Below, piece after piece: positions 5,857-11,718 of a stretch of DNA of 13,760 bases. This DNA is from JAPUDS01 sp964536265 (GTDB lineage Bacteria > Patescibacteriota > Saccharimonadia > Saccharimonadales > Saccharimonadaceae), in the NCBI GenBank assembly GCA_964536265.1, contig CAZHVV010000014.1, positions 1-13,760 of the forward strand, written 5' to 3'. Position 1 is the first letter of the stretch; the number at the start of each line of letters is the position of its first letter. A model generated the notes under the pieces. The model had not been told where the DNA came from, searched no databases, and worked only from the letters and a program-made list of their open reading frames with translations. A program made the position numbers and the translations under genes.

Positions 5857-6622
5857 GCGCCCTCCTTATTTCATATTCACTAACGTGAGCGCGAATTATG
5901 CGCTCAATGAGATGTCTTGGAAGAGGTGTGGCAAGCGGAAACCACAATGTCCCCTTACCTTTTATATAGGGCTTCAACGCATTGTAAAGTGTTTCGTCTT
6001 TTGGAATCGGGTACATTGCAAGGTGATCTTTCCAACCAGAGATAAAGACAACCGCGCGGCTTGGACCTAAGCGATACGCAGGTATACCGTAGCTAATACA
6101 CTCCTCTGCCTGAGGCATCGTATCACGTACAAGTTGCCGTAGGGTTTTGAACGCCGGTACAACTGTTTCGGGTAGTGTTGCTTCATAGGCATCAACATCA
6201 GGGCTAGGCGCAGCAGGGGTAGCTTTTGTTTGCTGATACGACTGGGTTATGAGCTCTTTTAAGACGTCCTTATCGACATCGGCAAGCTTCTTGATATAAA
6301 GACATGCGACGCTCGTCGTGTGTTTACCGAGTCGAGACATCAGCTCACCATATGCATTAAAGCCATCGGTGATATAGATGGTTAAATTCGCTTTACGCGG
6401 CGAGAAGCCAAGAGCGCACATGTCGCCCTCGTGACCCGAGGGATATTTGTAATGATATGTATCAAATCCAATGATGCTTGGTCCCCAAAGAACTGGTTCA
6501 TGACCAGATATCTCACGCATCATTTCAATAAGTTCTAGACTGTCACGGCGTTTCTGCTCGTCAACACCCGCCAAAAAATCTGTCACCGACTGCGAACTTG
6601 GCTTGGTTTTATTCTCCGCCAT
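5846..6622 (-). CDS. Tandem DUF1801 protein
   Basis: This 258-residue protein appears to carry two DUF1801 (YdhG-like) domains. The first is at about 12-128 (HEPVLWGPSIIGFDTYHYKY...CALGFSPRKANLTIYI). The second is at about 143-252 (EECISYGIPAYRLG...HLAMYPIPKDETL...KGTLWFPLATPLPRHLIERII). Each has the family's aromatic-rich beta sheet and C-terminal helix. DUF1801 proteins are usually one domain of about 110-140 residues with no settled function. ATG 6622 is preferred over GTG 6646 because TATAAT (6634-6629) ends exactly six bases before it, and the longer start would lie inside the promoter. It ends in TGA, the only recognised gene in the window that does so. Downstream it overlaps the membrane-anchored coiled-coil gene. 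Confidence 0.82.
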   Translation of the reverse strand: MAENKTKPSSQSVTDFLAGVDEQKRRDSLELIEMMREISGHEPVLWGPSIIGFDTYHYKYPSGHEGDMCALGFSPRKANLTIYITDGFNAYGELMSRLGKHTTSVACLYIKKLADVDKDVLKELITQSYQQTKATPAAPSPDVDAYEATLPETVVPAFKTLRQLVRDTMPQAEECISYGIPAYRLGPSRAVVFISGWKDHLAMYPIPKDETLYNALKPYIKGKGTLWFPLATPLPRHLIERIIRAHVSEYEIRRAHGR

Positions 6623-6628
6623 ACACGT

Positions 6629-6634
6629 ATTATA
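6629..6634 (-). promoter_or_regulatory. -10 box of the DUF1801 gene (leaderless)
   Basis: On the minus strand this is TATAAT, then six bases (ACGTGT), then ATG 6622. No convincing -35 box or RBS is seen. Confidence 0.6.
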
Positions 6635-6674
6635 CTCTTCCAACACCCCACCTCATGACTTTAAGGACGGGGTG

Positions 6675-7175
6675 TTAGCTTACTACTGTGCGTAAGGCAT
6701 CAATCTTGCCAGCAACGTAGACTTTCGTGTCTTCGAAAGACTTTCCGAGCGCAGATGCAAATTCGCTGTACAGCATTGTCTCAGCCATTCTAAAATACAT
6801 CTTGTCCTTTTCGCCTCGTTTGACGACGTTCGCGGAGATATCATCATTGCGTAAGTAAGCAGTTTTAATAATTCGAAGCAAATCTTCGTGTTTATCACTG
6901 TTGAGAAGCTCTTTATACGCCGATTCAAGCACCCGCTCATTCACTGCAATTTTTTCAATATCAGGAAGACTAGTCATAAGACGCTCAACTTCGCGTCGGC
7001 TGATGACTGGACGGCATAGTTCGATAGCACTTGCGACTGGTACATGTATAACAAGCGTCTCGTCTTGCAATGGCACGAGAGTAAAATAGTCTCCGTCGCT
7101 TCGATATTGTGCGATTAGGTCTGTAATTTTGCATACAGCGTGACGGTATACAATCGTCTGGCCAACTTTTAACAT
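6675..7175 (-). CDS. carD: CarD/CdnL-family RNA-polymerase-binding regulator
   Basis: This 166-residue protein starts MLKVGQTIVYRHAVCKITDL, the typical opening of the CarD/TRCF RNA-polymerase-interaction domain, which occupies about residues 1-60. VISRREVERLMTSLP and the following helices (about 58-160) match the helical DNA-contacting C-terminal part of CdnL/CarD. Length fits the family. Members bind the RNAP beta subunit and stabilise open complexes. ATG 7175 has AAAGGA five bases upstream. The leader holds a short ORF that ends on that RBS and a terminator-like hairpin, so expression may be attenuated. The 3' neighbour, the DUF1801 gene, has its own promoter. Confidence 0.9.
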   Translation of the reverse strand: MLKVGQTIVYRHAVCKITDLIAQYRSDGDYFTLVPLQDETLVIHVPVASAIELCRPVISRREVERLMTSLPDIEKIAVNERVLESAYKELLNSDKHEDLLRIIKTAYLRNDDISANVVKRGEKDKMYFRMAETMLYSEFASALGKSFEDTKVYVAGKIDALRTVVS

Positions 7176-7185
7176 CGTATTCCTT

Positions 7186-7245
7186 TCAAGTAAAAAAGAG
7201 CGTGTCCTGAAAAGAGGTTTTCTCTTTCAGAAGTGCTCTGTCCAT
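7186..7245 (-). CDS. Possible 19-aa leaderless leader peptide of carD
   Basis: ATG 7245 starts six bases after a perfect TATAAT (7257-7252, with an extended TGC before it). It encodes MDRALLKEKTSFQDTLFFT and ends in TGA. The final A of the stop is the first base of the carD ribosome-binding site AAAGGA. The ORF spans the whole hairpin described next. Position and overlap suggest a leader peptide whose translation affects either hairpin formation or re-initiation at carD. There is no codon run for a particular amino acid. TGA is rare in this window, which counts slightly against it being translated. Confidence 0.45.
   Translation of the reverse strand: MDRALLKEKTSFQDTLFFT
7192..7239 (-). terminator. 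Terminator-like/attenuator hairpin in the carD leader
   Basis: On the minus strand CTGAAAGAG pairs with CTCTTTTCAG with one bulge, around an AAAAC loop. Outer arms AGAGC and GCTCT extend the stem across an internal loop, followed at once by a T-run. It lies downstream of the carD -10 box, so it is within the carD transcript. It could also end read-through from the sortase gene, whose stop is about 120 bases upstream. Confidence 0.6.
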
Positions 7246-7251
7246 ATGCCT

Positions 7252-7257
7252 ATTATA
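7252..7257 (-). promoter_or_regulatory. Extended -10 box of the carD transcript
   Basis: On the minus strand TGC-TATAAT gives an extended -10 box. No good -35 box is visible. The predicted start lies at or next to ATG 7245. Confidence 0.65.
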
Positions 7258-7356
7258 GCACAGTTCTTGAGTATATGATACGTAAAACCTTTGCCATATC
7301 TGAACGTTGGCCAACTCAATAAATATTGGTTATGTCATGCATTGATAGTCCGGCTG

Positions 7357-7992
7357 CTAATTCGTTACTTGATCAGTAAACACAACAAGACGTTCTGAAT
7401 ACATTTTCGTAGAAGCATCCCAGACACCACTACACGTGATAAGGTTGAGGTGCGCCTTCCCGTCATTCGATACAAATACCTCTGCCGCGCTATCTTCTGA
7501 ACCATACGATCGAATCTTCTGCACGCTGAAAGTCATCACTGAATTCATATCGTCATAGACAGAGATAACATCCCCAATAGAAAGAGTGTGGAGGTCGTGA
7601 AATACTAAGTCGCCACCAATCTTCCCTCCATAATGACCTGCTATCACAGCACTCCCCTTTTCTCCAGGCTTTGGGCCCAACTGATACCAGCTAACCTCAT
7701 TGACATTGCTTCCTGTCGCCATATCGCCTTCACTAGTAAGCCCCACGGGCTGAACTAGTGTATCAACGTTGATATTTGCGATATTCAAGCGCACAGGAGG
7801 ACCCACTGATTTTGTTGTTACTTCAGGGGCTCTATAAATGGAGGCTGATTTGACCTCACCGGTTGTCAAGGGCACATACCGATGAAGCAGTAGTGCTGTA
7901 ACAACGAGGGAAATAAAAAGAATGGCAGCAAAAAGTACCACAGCGTACATGGTTCTTTTTATTGTTCTCTTTGTGCGGCCTAAGTGTGACAA
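7357..7992 (-). CDS. Sortase (class E/F-like transpeptidase)
   Basis: This protein of about 211 residues has a short basic N-terminus (GRTKRTIKR), one membrane anchor (about 15-36) and an external sortase barrel. The catalytic set is visible: His 120 in VIAGHYGG, Cys 187 in LNLITCSG and Arg 201 in YSERLVVF. Sortases cleave an LPXTG-like signal between Thr and Gly and attach the protein to a surface acceptor or to another subunit. The gene directly upstream encodes a protein with an FPNTG sorting signal, so the pair is very likely enzyme and substrate. The start is uncertain. TTG 7992 keeps the basic segment and avoids overlap with the upstream gene; ATG 7950 is an alternative and TTG 8055 would overlap. 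No clear RBS marks any of them. Confidence 0.88.
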   Translation of the reverse strand: MSHLGRTKRTIKRTMYAVVLFAAILFISLVVTALLLHRYVPLTTGEVKSASIYRAPEVTTKSVGPPVRLNIANINVDTLVQPVGLTSEGDMATGSNVNEVSWYQLGPKPGEKGSAVIAGHYGGKIGGDLVFHDLHTLSIGDVISVYDDMNSVMTFSVQKIRSYGSEDSAAEVFVSNDGKAHLNLITCSGVWDASTKMYSERLVVFTDQVTN

Positions 7993-8002
7993 TGCAAGAA
8001 TC

Positions 8003-8929
8003 TTAAATAAGACGCTTTTTACGAACGATGTACATAAGAGTAAGGCCACTAACAATTATTGCTGCAACAATAACCCAAAGTGCTACGCCGTCCTTTGGAT
8101 TGCCAGTATTGGGAAATCCTGGAGTTGTCGTAGTGCTCGTAGTATCAGCGCAGATTGGCACGGTAATCGTATCATTGATAAGCGTCACACTTCCGTTGCG
8201 AGCCAATAAACGCCCTTCGATTGTTGCGCCATTGGCGACTGATATTGAATTCAGTGCAAGAATTGTACCGACAAAGTTGGCTGTCGTATCTATGCTTGCC
8301 GTGTCAACTCGCCAAAACACGTTACATGCTTGCGCCCCGTTTATTAACATTATTGTGCTGGCTGAATTTACAGTGAGTCCGGTTCCGCTAAAAGGTGCCT
8401 GGAAGATGAATACCGCAGAAGGATCATTCTGAGCGTCAAGAACCAGTGCCCCTGCGCCCGCTGTTATGTCAAATGTTGTCGACGTTGAGTCATACACACC
8501 AGCAACGAGCGTTGTGCCACCTAGCTCAGTTGGTACAGTGGTAAGTGGGGTGCGCCCAGCTGCATCAATATATGCCGCAGTTAAATCGTTTTTTGCTATC
8601 ACCATCAGTGGACCATTTGTGACTCTACATGGCAAAGGTCCAGCTCCATCAACTGAATAAATCGTTCCTGATACCTGAGAACAAAGCAAACCAATCATAG
8701 CTCCCGACGCAGGGCTCAGACCAACATCTCCAGAGATAACAGATGCATTCCCAGCATCCGTAATATTGGCTGTACCGGCAAGAATTGCAAAAGGCTCAGC
8801 AGTACCCAAGTTAACCGTTGGCTGTGCTGCGTATGCGAATCCGTTTGTTATAAATATTGAGGTAACAAAAACAGCAAAGGTAGCCACTACTATAAACTTT
8901 GCTGCTAAAAGACTACTAATTTTGTACAT
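8003..8929 (-). CDS. Sortase-anchored DUF3494 (ice-binding-like) surface protein
   Basis: This 308-residue secreted protein has a signal peptide that ends near AYA-AQ at 34-35. A DUF3494/ice-binding-like beta-helix domain covers about 38-255. It includes PFAILAGTANITDAGNASVISGDVG near 46-70, then DAQNDPSAVFIFQ and the VGTILALNSISVANGATIEGRLLA segment typical of the C-terminal part of the fold. A Thr-rich linker leads to FPNTG at 272-276. A hydrophobic helix and a basic tail (VRKKRLI) follow, forming a complete sorting signal. Ice binding is not implied: the family is widespread in non-cold bacteria, often as surface adhesin-like domains. ATG 8929 has AAAGGA about five bases upstream. The sortase gene follows 10 bases downstream. 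Confidence 0.9.
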   Translation of the reverse strand: MYKISSLLAAKFIVVATFAVFVTSIFITNGFAYAAQPTVNLGTAEPFAILAGTANITDAGNASVISGDVGLSPASGAMIGLLCSQVSGTIYSVDGAGPLPCRVTNGPLMVIAKNDLTAAYIDAAGRTPLTTVPTELGGTTLVAGVYDSTSTTFDITAGAGALVLDAQNDPSAVFIFQAPFSGTGLTVNSASTIMLINGAQACNVFWRVDTASIDTTANFVGTILALNSISVANGATIEGRLLARNGSVTLINDTITVPICADTTSTTTTPGFPNTGNPKDGVALWVIVAAIIVSGLTLMYIVRKKRLI

Positions 8930-9050
8930 ATCATTCCTTTTTCTATCCTTGATTGGCTAGTTTTGTGTCAGAACATTACTGTTCATCAAATCCAACCTGA
9001 AACTGAAAAATGGTTGATTGATATGCTATAAAGATCGACACACCACTTAT

Positions 9051-9173
9051 ATGTACAGTGATAATGCCTATGGTAATACTAACAGTCTCGGCGAAAATAA
9101 GCAACTTCGACAAACTGAATACCAAACACTGTGCTACGAAAAAATAAAGACTGAAAGCATCATTGGTGTCTGA
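9051..9173 (+). CDS. Possible 40-aa ORF in the gap before the surface-protein gene
   Basis: The region 8930-9133 has no established gene. On the plus strand an ORF starts at ATG 9051 with a TATAAA about 20 bases upstream and encodes a hydrophilic 40-residue peptide beginning MYSDNAYGNTNSLGE. It has no RBS, ends in TGA and overlaps the 3' end of the PQ-loop gene in antisense. I rate it as probably not translated, but list it because nothing else explains this gap. Confidence 0.15.
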   Translation: MYSDNAYGNTNSLGENKQLRQTEYQTLCYEKIKTESIIGV

Positions 9174-9427
9174 ACAATCAACCACAATGCTTGAGCCCAT
9201 ATGACGGGTCGCAGTTTATGCCTCAACCCGTACATTAGCAAGACGACACTCGCGACATTAAATGCTGTCCACATAAACAAGGAAACATCCGAAACATCTC
9301 GAGTACTATACACCAGATAAATTTGCGGCAACGTGGCAAGTGGCTGAATAATACCGACGACAAGCGCAAGTGCATCGAGTTTATCACCACGCTTTACTTT
9401 ATGTTTTGGATGAAATGTATGTTTCAC
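9134..9427 (-). CDS. PQ-loop small membrane protein (SemiSWEET-like)
   Basis: This 97-residue protein has three predicted helices (about 19-37, 50-67 and 74-95) and the family's Pro-Gln motif in ATLPQIYLVYSTRDVSDVSLFMW. One PQ-loop unit of three helices is the size of bacterial SemiSWEETs, which work as dimers and carry sugars by facilitated diffusion. Related single-unit proteins have other or unknown cargo. The start is GTG 9427 with GGGGG nearby as a weak RBS. The overlapping ATG is followed immediately by a TGA stop and cannot be used. The gene is 34 bases behind a 2-TM gene and is probably co-transcribed with it. Confidence 0.8.
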   Translation of the reverse strand: MKHTFHPKHKVKRGDKLDALALVVGIIQPLATLPQIYLVYSTRDVSDVSLFMWTAFNVASVVLLMYGLRHKLRPVIWAQALWLIVQTPMMLSVFIFS

Positions 9428-9461
9428 ATGCCCCCAGTGAAATTACTACTTATCATGCTTG

Positions 9462-9677
9462 TTATTTATTGTTCAAATATTTTCCCGCAACGCTGAGTGC
9501 AAATGATGGCAAGATGATAAACACAGTTATCATCAAGAGTTTCGACAAGAGTGTACTAAGGTAAGAACTGTCACCGCCTGGATCAGATGACGTCAAAACC
9601 ATGAGAACACCTAGAACACCAAAAACGAGCGATGCCCCTATGAAAATCTTAGTCGCTATTTTTTGCATTCGTACCAT
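9462..9677 (-). CDS. Small 2-TM membrane protein, unrecognised
   Basis: This protein of about 71 residues has two hydrophobic helices (about 8-29 and 42-64) joined by a polar loop, TSSDPGGDSSYLS. It resembles the pilin-like or holin-sized conserved membrane proteins that often lie beside transporters, but I cannot name a family. ATG 9677 is preferred because AAAGGG ends eight bases before it; ATG 9683 is in frame but only two bases from that RBS. TATACT (minus strand 9736-9731), inside the gap after the MFS gene, is a candidate -10 box with a leader of about 45 bases. It is likely first in an operon with the PQ-loop gene. Confidence 0.65.
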   Translation of the reverse strand: MVRMQKIATKIFIGASLVFGVLGVLMVLTSSDPGGDSSYLSTLLSKLLMITVFIILPSFALSVAGKYLNNK

Positions 9678-9748
9678 TTTCATTACCCTTTCGTATTACT
9701 AATTTCAAATTCAATGATGTGGTCACTCTTAGTATACACTCACGAAAA

Positions 9749-11047
9749 CTACTGACTTGCTTCGGAATACTCTCTGCTGATTGTCTGGTAAGCACGCGAG
9801 CGAAATGCAAGTATAGCCATAACTAGCATGATAAGTGAAGCGCCCATGAATATCAGGGCAATACCCCGCATCTCCCCTGAGCCAAGTAACCAACCGAAAT
9901 CCTGTTCACCTTGCCCGCGCATATACGGAATAACAACAAACTGAGCGAGTGGGCCGATGGCAAATGCGGTTATGGGGGCTGCTGCTGCTTCCATGCTCTG
10001 CTTCAAACCGAACACTCTGCCCTGTTTTGCGAGCGGCACAATGCGCTGCAACACAACTTGTTCGGCAGCTTGTGCAACGGGCATAAAACACATGTATAGA
10101 AATATTCCGACGACGTACACCCAGGCCAACTCACGAATTGTGAAAAACATACCAACAAACGACGTTGCGATATTTACGAGCAGAAGCGTGCGAAGTGGAC
10201 TTTTACCGAGACCTGTTTTTGCGACGACAAGGCCACCCGCTATAAACCCAATACTTGTGATTGCCAGCATAATCCCCCACATTTGCACGCTGAATAGTGT
10301 CAATCCATATGGATCCATGAGTGCCATGAAAACACCACCGACAAGATTATTGAACACCGAAAAGAACATCAGCGCCCATAGACCCGGTACGTGTGAAATA
10401 GCTTTTATGGCCCCTTTGATATCTATATGTTTACCTGCAAGATTCGGGTCATGCACTATTTTCTTCTCGGGAATTTGCACTGTCATGATATGTATAAGCG
10501 AAAGTAGCGTCAGGGCAATCGCAATAGCCATTGTCCAGCCAAGGCCTAAGTAACCTATAGACAGTCCACTCAGTACCGACGTCACCAAAAACGCAACACC
10601 CGTCACTGAGCCAATCAGTCCATTCGCTTTGTCTCGCTGTTCTTTTGGCACCAGTATCGTGACTGTCGTTGAGAGTGCGATGTTGCGCAAATTTTCAACC
10701 ACAGCACCCACGAGTATCACACCCGCGAAGAGCCATAGGAGTGGAGATGACATGCTTGCCAGCCGGTCTTCACCTACCAGTAGATACAAAGCTCCAGCTA
10801 TCGCATAAGCTATCACACTAATGATTGAGGATAGTAGCATGACACGCTTTTTATAGTTTTTGTCGACAAATGTCCCGAACAGCAGCCCGCAAAATGCGAT
10901 AAGCAGCATATACGCCCCACCAACTATTGCAGTCGCAAGAACAGATTTCGTCTCAAGATACAGCCAAAACGTCAACGCAAACCACAAGTAACTCGTCGTC
11001 ACATTGGCAATAAGTGTATTTACGAGGACTGCGTAAAATCTTTTCAT
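9749..11047 (-). CDS. 12-TM MFS exporter (MFS_3/NreB-EntS-like)
   Basis: This 432-residue major facilitator has about twelve hydrophobic helices. A motif A variant, GTFVDKNYKKRVML, is at 58-71 between TM2 and TM3. The stretch NLRNIALSTTVTILVPKEQRDKANGLIG around 119-146 is typical of the EntS/NreB-type (MFS_3) exporters, with a matching second-half segment AEQVVLQRIVPLAKQGRVFGL. Such proteins export siderophores, metals or small molecules; the substrate is unknown here. ATG 11047 lies six bases after TAAAAT (11059-11054) and has no RBS, so a leaderless message is expected. It diverges from the YdeI/OmdA-like gene across only 39 bp. Confidence 0.9.
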   Translation of the reverse strand: MKRFYAVLVNTLIANVTTSYLWFALTFWLYLETKSVLATAIVGGAYMLLIAFCGLLFGTFVDKNYKKRVMLLSSIISVIAYAIAGALYLLVGEDRLASMSSPLLWLFAGVILVGAVVENLRNIALSTTVTILVPKEQRDKANGLIGSVTGVAFLVTSVLSGLSIGYLGLGWTMAIAIALTLLSLIHIMTVQIPEKKIVHDPNLAGKHIDIKGAIKAISHVPGLWALMFFSVFNNLVGGVFMALMDPYGLTLFSVQMWGIMLAITSIGFIAGGLVVAKTGLGKSPLRTLLLVNIATSFVGMFFTIRELAWVYVVGIFLYMCFMPVAQAAEQVVLQRIVPLAKQGRVFGLKQSMEAAAAPITAFAIGPLAQFVVIPYMRGQGEQDFGWLLGSGEMRGIALIFMGASLIMLVMAILAFRSRAYQTISREYSEASQ

Positions 11048-11053
11048 TTATAT

Positions 11054-11080
11054 ATTTTACCATTTACGACTTGGTATACT
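11054..11080. promoter_or_regulatory. Divergent leaderless promoters
   Basis: TAAAAT on the minus strand (11059-11054) precedes ATG 11047 by six bases. TATACT on the plus strand (11075-11080) precedes ATG 11087 by six bases. The two promoters share a 39-bp gap, so each one's upstream region lies across the other's start site. Confidence 0.6.
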
Positions 11081-11086
11081 AAGTGT

Positions 11087-11356
11087 ATGAGTAAACAAGA
11101 CATCCTCGGTGGTACGGTACATAAGCTCCCTGCTGATGTACGCAAAGCGCTGACCGATAATAGTCCAGTCATGCTTGCCGCTTGGCAAGACATCACGCCC
11201 CTCGCACGCAATGAATTTATATGTTGGATTGTTGACGCGAAAAAAGCAGATACGAGGGCCCGTCGTATAGAGGTTGCGCAGAGCAAACTCGAGTCAGGCC
11301 AACGCCGCCCGTGCTGCTGGCAAGGCTGTCCTCATCGCGAGAAAAACGGCAAGTAA
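11087..11356 (+). CDS. YdeI/OmdA-like small protein
   Basis: This 89-residue protein has the segment LARNEFICWIVDAKKADTRARRIE at 39-62. It matches the helical signature of the YdeI/OmpD-associated (bacteriocin-protection, OmdA) family. It ends in a Cys/His-rich tail, RRPCCWQGCPHR at 73-84, that could bind a metal. YdeI-type proteins are usually larger; this looks like the C-terminal helical module alone. The role in the family is loosely tied to stress and antimicrobial-peptide tolerance. Leaderless expression is predicted from TATACT six bases before ATG 11087. A hairpin overlaps its stop codon. Confidence 0.78.
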   Translation: MSKQDILGGTVHKLPADVRKALTDNSPVMLAAWQDITPLARNEFICWIVDAKKADTRARRIEVAQSKLESGQRRPCCWQGCPHREKNGK

Positions 11357-11370
11357 CTTCTTGTTACTTG
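11350..11370 (+). terminator. Hairpin at the end of the YdeI/OmdA-like gene
   Basis: CAAGTAAC and GTTACTTG form a perfect 8-bp stem with loop TTCTT across the stop codon. There is no T-run after it, so termination would be weak; it may only protect the mRNA end. Confidence 0.4.
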
Positions 11371-11446
11371 AACTGTGAATCGTGTAGGTTCAATGAGCAA
11401 CACGCTACTGCTTTCTCTGGACGCCGTCTGGTGGTATGGTAGATTT

Positions 11447-11665
11447 ATGGAATATCCCGGAGCACCCGAAGTGCAAGAACCCGACTCTCGTCAGGATGAC
11501 GCTCTTCGGCGTGCAATAGCCCTGACAGCAGCCGACTGCAAGAAACCCCCTGAAGAGGTGACTATTGAAGACATCGTCTTTACATATCGTAATATTGGCT
11601 TTGCTACATGGCCCCCTGAAATAGCTGCTCATCTTGCCAAATTGCCAGACTTTGCACATATATAA
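11447..11665 (+). CDS. 72-aa orphan protein
   Basis: This is a 72-residue acidic protein beginning MEYPGAPEVQEPDSRQDDAL. It has a likely helix at 14-30 and a C-terminal part with several aromatics (YRNIGFATWPPEIAAHLAKL). No family is recognised. I chose ATG 11447 because TGG-TATGGT (11435-11440) is an extended -10-like box six bases before it. The frame could extend to 11375, but that segment would overlap the promoter. There is no RBS. It lies between two other leaderless genes on the same strand and may be separately transcribed. Confidence 0.65.
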   Translation: MEYPGAPEVQEPDSRQDDALRRAIALTAADCKKPPEEVTIEDIVFTYRNIGFATWPPEIAAHLAKLPDFAHI

Positions 11666-11683
11666 ACAACGTATAGTACATTA

Positions 11684-11712
11684 TTGACAAATGATTAAGT
11701 TTATGCTAATAT
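11684..11712 (+). promoter_or_regulatory. Near-consensus promoter of the 412-aa gene (leaderless)
   Basis: TTGACA (11684-11689), a 17-bp spacer ending in TGC, and TAATAT (11707-11712) lie exactly six bases before GTG 11719. This is the best sigma-70-type promoter in the window and shows that the start codon is at the expected +1. Confidence 0.85.
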
Positions 11713-11718
11713 TTTAGT

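Noticed and set aside
6623..6646. GTG start for the DUF1801 gene
   Set aside because: The extra eight codons contain the TATAAT promoter element. ATG 6622 has the standard six-base spacing.
7306..7315. GTTGGCCAAC palindrome
   Set aside because: It is a 10-bp self-complementary word about 50 bases upstream of the carD -10 box, without a loop or a partner copy. A word this short is expected by chance in a window this size.
8976..9200. 74-aa minus-strand ORF between the surface-protein and PQ-loop genes
   Set aside because: It overlaps the PQ-loop gene by 67 bases in another frame, lacks an RBS and has an irregular hydrophobic composition. I find no support for translation.
11375..11446. 24-residue extension of the 72-aa gene
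   Set aside because: It would pass through the extended -10-like element at 11435-11440, and the upstream start has no RBS or promoter of its own.
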